The position numbers were made by a program, and so were the translations under genes. The notes beneath the pieces are model-generated. The model worked only from the letters and a program-made list of their open reading frames with translations. It was not told the origin of the DNA and did no database searches. From positions 372,001 through 436,000 of the forward strand of contig CAWEQO010000004.1 of assembly GCA_963811225.1 (NCBI GenBank): 64,000 nucleotides of DNA. Reading direction: 5' to 3'. Numbering within the stretch: position 1 is the stretch's first letter; each line of letters starts with the position of its first letter. Of the stretch, positions 25,708-32,847 are shown piece by piece. The DNA is from CAWEQO01 sp963811225 (lineage in GTDB: Bacteria; Chloroflexota; Anaerolineae; Anaerolineales; Anaerolineaceae).

Positions 25708-27495
25708 TTAATTGATCTCAATTGCGTTGAAGTTGCAAACCTGCATGCAAATGCCGCAGCGAATGCAGGTATCTGGGTCGATGTGATGCGGCTGGCGGCG
25801 CTCACCGCTGATTGCATTCACCGGGCAGTTGCGGGCGCAGACGGTGCATCCCGTGCAGGTCCCGTCGAGGATCTCGTAGGAGATCAGGGCTTTGCAGACC
25901 TTCGCCGGGCAGCGTTTTTCGTAGATGTGCGCCTCATATTCGTCACGGAAGTGCTTGAGCGTGCTGATCACCGGGTTCGGAGCGCCCTGGCCTAGGCCGC
26001 ACAGGCTGGTGGCTCGGATCTCGTTCGAGAGCATTTCGAGCGTCTCGATATCGCCATCCTGGCCTTTGCCTTCGCAGATGCGGTTCAGGATTTCGAGAAT
26101 GCGGCGGGTGCCAACCCGGCAGGGAACGCACTTGCCGCAGCTTTCGTCCTGAGTGAAATCCATGAAATAGCGGGCGATATCGACCATGCAGGTCTCATCG
26201 TCCATCACCACCACGCCGCCCGAGCCCATCATGGCCCCGGCCGCGTTGAGGGATTCATAGTCGATCGGCAGGTCGAGGTATTCGCCGCCGGGCAGACAGC
26301 CGCCCATCGGGCCGCCGATCTGCACGGCCTTGAAATCTTTGTCATCCTTGATGCCGCCGCCGACGTCGTAGATCAGCTCGCGCAGGGTGATGCCCAGGGG
26401 CACTTCGACCAGCCCGGGGTGCTTGACGTCGCCTGCCAGGGCGAAGGTCTTCGTGCCTTTGCTCTTGGCGGTGCCCATGCCGGCAAACCATTCCGGACCG
26501 TTCAAAACGATCTGCGGCACGTTGGCGTACGACTCGACGTTATTGTTGTTGGTCGGCTTGTCCCACACACCCTTGACCGACGGGAATGGCGGGCGGGAGT
26601 GCGGCTCGCCGCGCCGGCCTTCGATGGAGGCAATCAGGGCGGTCTCTTCACCACATACGAACGCCCCGGCGCCCTGACGGACTTCCAGGTCGAAGCTGAA
26701 ATCGCTGCCCAGGATATTCTCACCCAGGAAGCCGAACTCACGCGCCTGCTTGATGGCGATATTGAGAGTGCGCACTGCGATTGGGTACTCGGCGCGGCAG
26801 TAAATGTAGCCGTAAGAAGCACCGATGGCGTAAGCCGCGATGATCATACCTTCAACCACCGAGTGCGGATCACCTTCCAGCACACGCCGGTTCATAAACG
26901 CTCCCGGGTCGCCTTCGTCGGCATTGCAGGTGAGATACTTTGGCCAATCTTGCACATCGCGCGTGATCTGCCACTTCTTGGCAACCGAGAAGCCCGCGCC
27001 GCCGCGGCCGCGCAAGCCCGACTTGAGCACCAGGTCGATGGTCCCATCCGGGGTCGTCTCGGTCAGCACTTTCGCCAGGGCCATGTAACCGTCTTCGGCG
27101 ATGTAATCTTCGATATTGTTCGGGTCGATCTTGCCGCAGTTGCGCAGGACCGTGCGCACTTCCTTGGACTTCGGCTCACCGAGTTCTTCATCTGTCATGA
27201 GGAACTCTTGGGCGCGGAACTTGTTGACCACGCGGCCCTTTAGGAAGTGTTCTTCAACCAGGTAAGGGATGTCGTCTGCAGTCAGGCAGGCATAATGGAC
27301 GTTCTCGGGGTAAACCATCAAATCCGGGCCAAAGGCAACCGGGTCGCCGAGGCGCGAGGTCTCCAGCACCTGGATTTCGTCGATCAGGCCCTGGGCGACC
27401 AGCTCGTCGTTGAGCGCGTCGACAACCTCGTGTGCTCCACGCTTCAGACATTCAGGATCGACGGACACCAGCACATGCGATCGATAAAATGGCAT
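25708..27495 (-). CDS. NuoF-like flavoprotein with C-terminal ferredoxin domain (HndC/HydB type)
   Basis: 595-aa subunit. Order: N-terminal thioredoxin-like domain without cluster cysteines (LVSVDPECLKRGA, ETSRLGDPVAFGP), FMN/NADH domain (GRGGAGFSVAKKWQI, TCNADEGDPGAFMNR), the [4Fe-4S] site (ESCGKCVPCRVGTR, LCGLGQGAP), and two bacterial-type [4Fe-4S] motifs at the end (CTGCTVCARNCPVNAI, CIRCGICMQVCNFNAI). This is the architecture of HydB/HndC, the flavin site where bifurcation takes place in characterised complexes. I start at ATG 27495, 7 bases after GGAAGG; the frame to 27528 has no support. Confidence 0.95.
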   Translation of the reverse strand: MPFYRSHVLVSVDPECLKRGAHEVVDALNDELVAQGLIDEIQVLETSRLGDPVAFGPDLMVYPENVHYACLTADDIPYLVEEHFLKGRVVNKFRAQEFLMTDEELGEPKSKEVRTVLRNCGKIDPNNIEDYIAEDGYMALAKVLTETTPDGTIDLVLKSGLRGRGGAGFSVAKKWQITRDVQDWPKYLTCNADEGDPGAFMNRRVLEGDPHSVVEGMIIAAYAIGASYGYIYCRAEYPIAVRTLNIAIKQAREFGFLGENILGSDFSFDLEVRQGAGAFVCGEETALIASIEGRRGEPHSRPPFPSVKGVWDKPTNNNNVESYANVPQIVLNGPEWFAGMGTAKSKGTKTFALAGDVKHPGLVEVPLGITLRELIYDVGGGIKDDKDFKAVQIGGPMGGCLPGGEYLDLPIDYESLNAAGAMMGSGGVVVMDDETCMVDIARYFMDFTQDESCGKCVPCRVGTRRILEILNRICEGKGQDGDIETLEMLSNEIRATSLCGLGQGAPNPVISTLKHFRDEYEAHIYEKRCPAKVCKALISYEILDGTCTGCTVCARNCPVNAISGERRQPHHIDPDTCIRCGICMQVCNFNAIEIN

Positions 27496-27591
27496 AATTG
27501 CACCTTCCAAATAAATGATGAACCTCATCGAACCAGGCAGAGCAGTCTTGCCGGACTCGCCGCGCAGCGGTAGTCCTGGCGGCTGCCCTTC

Positions 27592-27960
27592 CTAGCTTTC
27601 GATGGCGTACTCTTTCACAACCGCGCCATCTTCGACGTGTTCTTTCATGATCCGGCGGGCCATATCGGGTGTAACGCGCCCGTAAGTGACCATCGGCTGT
27701 TCGGCGATCGCCACCTGGATGATCGGTTCGTACGAGTCCATGCCGATGTTGCCGGTCTGGCGCACGACGATGTCGCTCAGGTTGTTCTCTTCGATGTAAT
27801 CGAGGATGGCTTTCAGGGTCTCACGCGCGCCCGCGGCGATCCCGACCGTGCCCATACCAACGATGACCTGTTTCTCTCCGCTGGTGGTCTTGGCCTGGCG
27901 TTTTTGCAGGGCCTCTTCGCGGATTTTCTTCAAATCTTCTAGCGATTTCACTTTGCTCAT
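27592..27960 (-). CDS. HndB-like thioredoxin-fold protein lacking Fe-S cysteines
   Basis: 122-aa protein with the fold pattern of HndB-type (2Fe-2S) ferredoxins (VIVGMGTVGIAAGARETL, VVRQTGNIGMDSYEPI, MVTYGRVTPDMARRI). Known cluster-bearing relatives have Cys in place of the V of GTVGIA and in place of N and D in TGNIGMD. This protein has no cysteine at all, so it cannot bind the cluster. It may keep a structural or docking role in the hydrogenase complex. Start ATG 27960 is preceded by GGAGAG; a frame to 28011 overlaps the ATPase gene and is rejected. Confidence 0.88.
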   Translation of the reverse strand: MSKVKSLEDLKKIREEALQKRQAKTTSGEKQVIVGMGTVGIAAGARETLKAILDYIEENNLSDIVVRQTGNIGMDSYEPIIQVAIAEQPMVTYGRVTPDMARRIMKEHVEDGAVVKEYAIES

Positions 27961-28007
27961 GTCAGTCTCTCCAATTGAGATAGGTTGTTGATCGTGTAGA
28001 CAAACTT

Positions 28008-28571
28008 TCAAGATGAATAAGCGCTTGTCGCTTCTCGGACGTCGGCGATACCCTCTGCGATCATTTCCCGGACGAATTTCAGCACGTCCGGTTCGGTCAG
28101 GGACACGCCGTCTAGAACGGCCTTCACTTCGGCATCGTCGAAGCGGAACAGGTGGTCATCCACCTTGTAAATGAACACAAAATGCTGCTCGGGGTGACCA
28201 ATTTCCAGCGTCAGCAGCGTGCCGGCCAGGTTTCCCAGGGGCATGCGATCGATGTGGCTGCGTTGGAAATCGACGCTGATGAGGGTGCCCTTGCCCGGCT
28301 GCGACCGGATCTCCAGCCCGCCGCAGCAGGCTTCCGCCGCGGCTTTCAACAGCGGGATGCCCAGGCCGACTTTGCGGGTCGTGCGGCTGGTGACGAAGGG
28401 GTCCACCACTCTGGCGACCATCTCGGCATCCATCCCGCGACCATCATCCTCCACGCTCATCCGCAGGCGGTCATTCCGAAGGTCTTCTTCCACCCGGATG
28501 CAGATGTTTTTGGCTTCGGCAGAGGCGCTGTTTTCGGCGATGTCCAGCAGGTGCAGGGCAAGCTCTCTCAA
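28008..28571 (-). CDS. ATP-binding protein (HATPase_c fold), hydrogenase-linked
   Basis: 187-aa protein with a GHKL-type ATPase domain: N box near LLDIAENSASAEAKNI, G1 box VEDDGRGMD, and a G2-like TRKVGLGIPLLKAAAE. No phospho-accepting His domain, so it resembles RsbW/SpoIIAB-type kinases or the free ATPase domain often found beside Fe-only hydrogenase genes. The C-terminal 80 residues are unique. The ATG overlaps the upstream NuoE stop by 4 bases. Probably regulatory; no target is visible. Confidence 0.85.
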   Translation of the reverse strand: MRELALHLLDIAENSASAEAKNICIRVEEDLRNDRLRMSVEDDGRGMDAEMVARVVDPFVTSRTTRKVGLGIPLLKAAAEACCGGLEIRSQPGKGTLISVDFQRSHIDRMPLGNLAGTLLTLEIGHPEQHFVFIYKVDDHLFRFDDAEVKAVLDGVSLTEPDVLKFVREMIAEGIADVREATSAYSS

Positions 28572-29095
28572 GCGTTCTTTTCTTTCTTTGGTTCCTGAAT
28601 CGTGCGTACGATCTGCGGGAGCTTATTGGGCCGCACCCGACCATAGATCTGCTCGTCCACCACGATTACCGGGGCCTGACTGCATGCGCCCACGCAGCGG
28701 CACTGTTCCATGGTGATGTTGCCGTCCGGCGTGGTCTGGCCGAGGTCGATCCCCAGCAGCTGCTTCGCTTTTTCGATCAGCTGCGGCGCGCCGCCCACGT
28801 AACAGGCGGTGCCCATGCAGAACTTGACGGTGTGCCGCCCGCGCGGGCTGGTGGTGAAGAAGGAATAAAAGGAGACAACGCCGTGGACCGTGCTGGCAGG
28901 GGTGGCGAGGTTAAGCGCGACATATTCCTGCATGGCGGCAGAGATGAAACCGATCTGGCTTTGCAGTTCGTTCAGGATCACCATTAATCCGCCCGGCTTT
29001 TCTTTGTTCTCTTCCAGGATTCGATCGATGATCTTCTTGTGTTCAGGATCTGCAATCGGATCGTTTGCGGGAACCTTATCGAGAGTTTTCAGCAT
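28568..29095 (-). CDS. NuoE-like [2Fe-2S] subunit (second copy)
   Basis: 175-aa NuoE-type protein, longer at both ends than the other copy. Ligands: FCMGTACYVGGAP and EQCRCVGACSQAP, so all four cysteines are kept plus one extra. The charged tail (RTIQEPKKEKNA) is absent from the other copy. It is the first gene of the catalytic operon, behind the promoter at 29165-29194, with TGGAG 7 bases before the ATG. It may pair with one of the two NuoF copies, giving two NuoEF modules. Confidence 0.94.
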   Translation of the reverse strand: MLKTLDKVPANDPIADPEHKKIIDRILEENKEKPGGLMVILNELQSQIGFISAAMQEYVALNLATPASTVHGVVSFYSFFTTSPRGRHTVKFCMGTACYVGGAPQLIEKAKQLLGIDLGQTTPDGNITMEQCRCVGACSQAPVIVVDEQIYGRVRPNKLPQIVRTIQEPKKEKNA

Positions 29096-29164
29096 TTCAA
29101 AGCTCCAAAAGATGGATGTAAATGATAGATAATCGCGGATTACCCGCGGGATTAACCATTTTTG

Positions 29165-29194
29165 AGTTTACCCGGCATAGGGGATTGCGGTCAA
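29165..29194 (-). promoter_or_regulatory. Likely promoter of the hydrogenase operon
   Basis: On the - strand: TTGACC (29189-29194), 18-base spacer, TAAACT (29165-29170). Transcription would start about 29158, leaving a leader of about 60 bases to the NuoE ATG. The same box pair and spacing occur before the ABC-F gene. Confidence 0.55.
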
Positions 29195-29233
29195 TTATCA
29201 AATGTCACTATATTAACTGCGGGTTGTCAATAT

Positions 29234-29249
29234 TGTGAATTTTATCACG
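29234..29249. promoter_or_regulatory. CRP-like binding site between hydrogenase operon and hydrolase gene
   Basis: TGTGA-N6-TCACG, one base off the symmetric CRP consensus TGTGA-N6-TCACA. It is centred about 83 bases upstream of the predicted hydrogenase start point and about 112 bases upstream of the hydrolase ATG. A Crp-family activator could use it for either gene. Confidence 0.5.
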
Positions 29250-29353
29250 ATTGTCCGAATTGAAAAAGGGCTTTATGTCCATTTTAAGTCCCCAAACCCC
29301 TTCCAATTCGTTTACAATACAATCAGGTGGAAAAACATAATCTGGAGATGCAA

Positions 29354-30004
29354 ATGAGCGAACAGCAGAAAAACCATTATCTCGCAGTCCCTGACTCAAA
29401 CACAGGACCTGGTGTTCTCGTCCTGCATGCCTGGTGGGGTCTGAATGATTTCACCCGCGCATTCTGCGATCGACTGGCAGGAGAGGGCTTCGTCGCCTAT
29501 GCCCCAGACCTGTATCACGGTCAAACGGCCCAGACGGTCGAACAGGCCGAGCAGCTGGCATCGAACCTCGACCAGAAGCGGGCCGCAGGCGATGTCCTGG
29601 CGGCGCTGGATGCTCTGCATGGTCTCGATGAGATGAGTGGGAAAGACCTGGGCTTGATCGGCTTTTCAATGGGCGCTTTTTGGGCCCTCTGGCTGGCGCA
29701 GAAGCGACCAGAAGTCATCCGGGCAGTGACTCTCTTTTACGGCACGCGCCCTGGCGATTATTCCGGCTCCAAGGCAGACTATCTCGGCCACTTTGCTGAA
29801 AACGATCCCTTTGAACCGAAATCCGAGGTGGAAAACCTGGAAAAGAACCTGCGAGACGCAAATTGCGATACGGAGTTTCGCATCTACGAAGGCGTTGGGC
29901 ACTGGTTCTTCGAGGAAGACCGTCAGGAAGCCTTCAACGCCCCGGCAGCCCGGCAAGCCTGGCAGCGCACCATCACTTTTCTGCACGAACGACTGGAAGG
30001 ATAA
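29354..30004 (+). CDS. Dienelactone-hydrolase-family alpha/beta hydrolase
   Basis: 216-aa alpha/beta hydrolase. Nucleophile elbow LIGFSMGAFWAL (Ser instead of the Cys found in classical dienelactone hydrolase), Asp in HFAENDPFEP, and His in EGVGHWFFEE make a plausible catalytic triad. The oxyanion block VLVLHAWWGLNDF is typical of the family. Substrate unknown. I start at ATG 29354, 6 bases after CTGGAG. It is the only + strand gene within the hydrogenase superlocus and is probably unrelated to it. Confidence 0.9.
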   Translation: MSEQQKNHYLAVPDSNTGPGVLVLHAWWGLNDFTRAFCDRLAGEGFVAYAPDLYHGQTAQTVEQAEQLASNLDQKRAAGDVLAALDALHGLDEMSGKDLGLIGFSMGAFWALWLAQKRPEVIRAVTLFYGTRPGDYSGSKADYLGHFAENDPFEPKSEVENLEKNLRDANCDTEFRIYEGVGHWFFEEDRQEAFNAPAARQAWQRTITFLHERLEG

Positions 30005-30018
30005 AAGTTTTCGCTTAC

Positions 30019-30765
30019 CTACGGCGTTTCCAAAACCTCCAGCAACCTGCCCCGTTCGCCCCTGATTGCCAACCGTATCTCTGCGATGGTTGGCTCCTCG
30101 ATCATAAGCAGGTTTGCTCCCAGGAAATCATCCAGGGAATGCACGTCCCCATTTTGAATCAGCGGATAGCCCTGCAGCTGCGGGAACTTCTTGACCGCCT
30201 CGCCCACCTTCAAGTGCCGTGAAATCTCTAGCACCTCCAGCGGCAAGTCGGGCGGCACCAGTCCCAGGTTGGCGATCAGCCCAAACCCCTGGCGGTTGAC
30301 GTGCGCCGGGACGAACAGACCGCCGATTTCGGTCACCCAGGCGAAGGCCTCATCGAAGCTCACGTCCACCGAGTTGATCAGCAGCCGCTCTTCCCGCCGG
30401 ATGAAGTCCCCGGTCTCATCCACCACGAACTGCTCGCCGAAGAAATCGGCGTTGTTGTGCACCTTGGGCAAGCGCCGGTCGACGCGCTCCTGCAAAGCAT
30501 ATGCCTGTTCGAGTGTGTCGAACAGGCATACGACGTGCACTTCCTCTTTCGTTTGCAGTTCCATCCCCGGCAGCACATGCAGCGGGGCGCCTTGGGCGGC
30601 CTTCTGCACGGCCACAATGTTGGCGGTTTGGTTGTGATCGGTGATGGCAATCAGGTTGATGTGGTGATCCAGCGCCTCGCGCACGATCAGGGGTGGGATC
30701 ATTTCCACCTGCGCGCACGGCGACAGGACGGTATGGACGTGCAGGTCGGCTCGATAGGGTTCCAA
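30019..30765 (-). CDS. PHP-domain phosphoesterase-like protein
   Basis: 248-aa PHP-domain protein. Metal-binding motifs: YRADLHVHTVLSPC (residues 4-17), LIAITDHNQTAN and LPGMELQTKEEVHV, then FVPAHVNRQ and IQNGDVHSLDDF. PHP domains act as metal-dependent phosphoesterases (for example histidinol phosphatase, polymerase exonuclease). Genes of this kind are regular neighbours of NAD-linked hydrogenases, next to DRTGG proteins; their role there is not established. Start is TTG at 30765 with GAGAG upstream. Confidence 0.88.
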   Translation of the reverse strand: MEPYRADLHVHTVLSPCAQVEMIPPLIVREALDHHINLIAITDHNQTANIVAVQKAAQGAPLHVLPGMELQTKEEVHVVCLFDTLEQAYALQERVDRRLPKVHNNADFFGEQFVVDETGDFIRREERLLINSVDVSFDEAFAWVTEIGGLFVPAHVNRQGFGLIANLGLVPPDLPLEVLEISRHLKVGEAVKKFPQLQGYPLIQNGDVHSLDDFLGANLLMIEEPTIAEIRLAIRGERGRLLEVLETP

Positions 30766-30792
30766 AATTTCTCTCTTAACGGATTCGCCTGC

Positions 30793-31137
30793 TCAGGCGC
30801 CCCGCATCCCCATCTCCCACAGCTTGCCCACCAAAGCAAAGGATTTCTCGCTTGACGACAGCAGCGTGACCCCTTCATCGTTGGCTTTTTGGATCGTAGC
30901 CGCATCCGGCATGGCGCCCTCGGTGATGATCACGGCGCTCAAATCCAGCAAAGCCGCCACGGCCACGATGTTGCTGTGCGCCTGCAGAGTAACCCAGATT
31001 CCATGGTTGCCTGCCCCGGCCATCACACAGCTCAACAGGTCGGAGACGTAACCGCTCTTGGGCTGAACGCTCGCAAAATCCTTCGGCTCGGTCAGAACGG
31101 TCAGGTTTAACGATTGGATAATTTTCTCCAGATTCAT
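30793..31137 (-). CDS. DRTGG-domain protein (second of two)
   Basis: 114-aa single-domain protein of the DRTGG type, the domain first named from phosphotransacetylase-linked proteins. Pattern: SGYVSDLLSCVMAGAGNHG, LLDLSAVIITEGAMPDAATI. DRTGG domains are thought to bind a small ligand, possibly a nucleotide, but this is not settled. Ribosome site GGAGG 6 bases before the ATG. It follows the CBS-ATPase gene and precedes the PHP gene in one operon. Confidence 0.85.
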   Translation of the reverse strand: MNLEKIIQSLNLTVLTEPKDFASVQPKSGYVSDLLSCVMAGAGNHGIWVTLQAHSNIVAVAALLDLSAVIITEGAMPDAATIQKANDEGVTLLSSSEKSFALVGKLWEMGMRGA

Positions 31138-31147
31138 TCACAGCCTC

Positions 31148-32140
31148 CTAAGCAGCGGGTTTGGCTTCGCTGAAGCTCTCTTCCTTTTGCAGGAAGATCT
31201 TCATGCGCAGGCGCGTGCCTTTGCCAAACTCAGATTCCAATACCATATTGTCGACGCAGCGGGCGATGTTGACCAGCCCCATCCCGGCGCCAAAGCCCAA
31301 CTCGCGGATCTCTTCCGTGGCAGTTGAGTAACCCGGTTTCATCGCCAGCTCCACATCCTCGATCCCTGGGCCGTCATCGTACGCTTCGATCGAAATTTTG
31401 TGCGGCTCGATCTCCACCCGCATCACCCCACCATTGTCGGTGTGGATGATCAGGTTCATCTCAGCCTCATAGATGGCAATACCGCAGCGCCGGGCGATCT
31501 GGGGGGTTGCGCCCAGCCGCAGCAGGGCCCGCTTGATGTTGCTGGAAGCCGAGCCACCGTCCGTGAAGTCACCCTGCCGGATGTTGTAGCGCAGGATCAG
31601 GCTGGTGCGGTCCGATTCGATGTCCTCAAACAAGTGGCTGGCCCGGTAGATGCGCACCTCTTCTTCCTGGTAGTCGCGCTGCAGCGCACGCAGAAGGCCA
31701 CGGGTAATGTCACCTTTGGTCAGAATGCCCGCCAGCTTATTTTCTTCATTTAATACCGGCAAGCGCCCCACTTGCGAGTTGACGAAGACCTTCAGCGCCT
31801 CGATGACCGGATCGGTAGTGTTGACCGTCAGTGGACTCTTCGTCATGTAATTGCAGACCTTCGAGTTCAGGTCCGATTGTGTCAGGCAGCGGATGATGTC
31901 TTCCATGCTGACGATGCCCGCCAAACTGCCCTGGTCATCCAGCACGGGCGCCCCGGAGATGCGATACTGCCGGAACATTTCGACGGCATCGCTCATCGGT
32001 AAATCGCAGGTCAGTGTTTTCGCCGTGGGCGTCATCACCTCATTGATTTTCAGCTCGTAGGCCAACTCTTCGGCTCGGGTGATATTCTCGGCCACCTGGT
32101 CGTTGATAATCAGCCCTTTTTTCGGATTTTGCTGCACCAT
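31148..32140 (-). CDS. CBS-pair plus ATPase-domain regulator
   Basis: 330-aa protein. Two CBS domains (ELKINEVMTPTAKTLTCD, ISGAPVLDDQGSLAGIVS, VGRLPVLNEENKLAGILT; about residues 30-150) for adenosyl-nucleotide sensing, then an HATPase_c domain of the RsbW kind (GIAIYEAEMNLIIHTDNGG, IEAYDDGPGIED, ELGFGAGMGLVNIARCVD; about 205-315). A CBS-coupled anti-sigma-like kinase fits energy- or redox-state sensing for the hydrogenase. ATG 32140 follows TTGGAG; the TTG at 32152 overlaps that site. Confidence 0.9.
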   Translation of the reverse strand: MVQQNPKKGLIINDQVAENITRAEELAYELKINEVMTPTAKTLTCDLPMSDAVEMFRQYRISGAPVLDDQGSLAGIVSMEDIIRCLTQSDLNSKVCNYMTKSPLTVNTTDPVIEALKVFVNSQVGRLPVLNEENKLAGILTKGDITRGLLRALQRDYQEEEVRIYRASHLFEDIESDRTSLILRYNIRQGDFTDGGSASSNIKRALLRLGATPQIARRCGIAIYEAEMNLIIHTDNGGVMRVEIEPHKISIEAYDDGPGIEDVELAMKPGYSTATEEIRELGFGAGMGLVNIARCVDNMVLESEFGKGTRLRMKIFLQKEESFSEAKPAA

Positions 32141-32157
32141 AAATGGCTCCAACTATG

Positions 32158-32203
32158 GTTACATAGAACGTGGAGGATCATCATCCCCCACATTCTATGT
32201 AAC
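32158..32203. terminator. 22-bp hairpin between the first DRTGG gene and CBS-ATPase
   Basis: Arms GGTTACATAGAACGTGGAGGAT and its near-complement with two mismatches and a tiny loop. It lies in the 74-base gap between two same-strand genes and ends 11 bases after the DRTGG stop; it may lower expression of the downstream genes or protect mRNA ends. Confidence 0.55.
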
Positions 32204-32214
32204 CGCACGAATCG

Positions 32215-32592
32215 TTATTCCAATTCCGAAGGTCCGTCGGTGACGGAGTTCTCCAGGCTGGGCAGCCCGGCCCGATAAAGCCGCCCACACAACTCGAACA
32301 TTCCATACGGCGATGAGATCAGTGGAATACGTTCCTGGTTTGCCAGGTCGATGGTCTCTTTCGGCGGGCTCTTTCCACGCACAAGGATGATCGCTGCGAC
32401 GTCGGCCATCTGCGAGGTGCGTACCACTTGCGGATTGCACAACCCGGTTAGCAGCACGGCGTCCGGCTGGATGTAGGCCAGCACGTCGCTCATCAGGTCT
32501 GCTCCACAGCCGCCCTTGATCTCTCGTTGCAGGTCAGCCGTTTCACTCAGCAGCTGCCCGTTGATAATTTGGATAAGTTCCTCAACGATCAT
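32215..32592 (-). CDS. DRTGG-domain protein (first of two)
   Basis: 125-aa DRTGG-type protein: CGADLMSDVLAYIQPDAVLL, TSQMADVAAIILVRGKSPP, MFELCGRLYRAGLPSL. Similar in size and pattern to the copy at 30793 (both end with an SLYGMFELC/SEKSFALVG-like stretch). I start at ATG 32592; a frame to 32652 has no ribosome site. It is the first gene of the regulatory block upstream of the hydrogenase. Confidence 0.83.
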   Translation of the reverse strand: MIVEELIQIINGQLLSETADLQREIKGGCGADLMSDVLAYIQPDAVLLTGLCNPQVVRTSQMADVAAIILVRGKSPPKETIDLANQERIPLISSPYGMFELCGRLYRAGLPSLENSVTDGPSELE

Positions 32593-32687
32593 AGTCTGAC
32601 TCTTTCGATTAAAAAATGAAGGCGTAACTGGTACTTCATCATTGTACCCCAATCAAATGATTTTAACTGCGTGAAACGAGCCGTAGA

Positions 32688-32728
32688 GCGAGCGATTGTG
32701 ACAAATGGCGCAATCGATTGCTCTACGG
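32688..32728. terminator. Hairpin between divergent DRTGG and hisS genes
   Basis: Stem GCCGTAGAGCGAGCGATTG against CAATCGATTGCTCTACGGC with two mismatches and a short loop. It sits 35-75 bases from the predicted hisS start point. Function unclear since both flanking genes are transcribed away from it. Confidence 0.45.
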
Positions 32729-32747
32729 CCCAGTTGTCGCTGGATTA

Positions 32748-32756
32748 TGCTACAAT
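32748..32756 (+). promoter_or_regulatory. Possible extended -10 promoter for hisS
   Basis: TGC-TACAAT on the + strand, an extended -10 box; no good -35 at 17 bases. It would give a leader of about 85 bases with the hairpin at 32777-32819. Confidence 0.4.
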
Positions 32757-32776
32757 TTGACCATCTTAAAGCGGGT

Positions 32777-32819
32777 CCGAGAAATCGGAGTGGGGCGTTA
32801 AAGCGCTTCACTCCGATTT
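32777..32819 (+). promoter_or_regulatory. Leader hairpin before hisS
   Basis: 12-bp stem GAAATCGGAGTG paired to CACTCCGATTTC; the loop holds a further GCG-TTAAA-CGC-like pairing. It lies about 28 bases upstream of the hisS ATG. The size is too small for a T-box; it may be a terminator for upstream transcripts or an attenuator. Confidence 0.4.
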
Positions 32820-32847
32820 CCCCGACCGTTTCACTCAGGGAATTGCG

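Noticed and set aside
23514..27495. The two NuoF genes as one gene split by error
   Set aside because: Both have a full FMN/NADH domain and cluster site, differ in their C-terminal parts, and are separated by an intact NuoE gene.
32777..32819. T-box riboswitch before hisS
   Set aside because: The leader is only about 85 bases and shows neither the stem I array nor the TGGN-type T-box sequence; only one hairpin is present.
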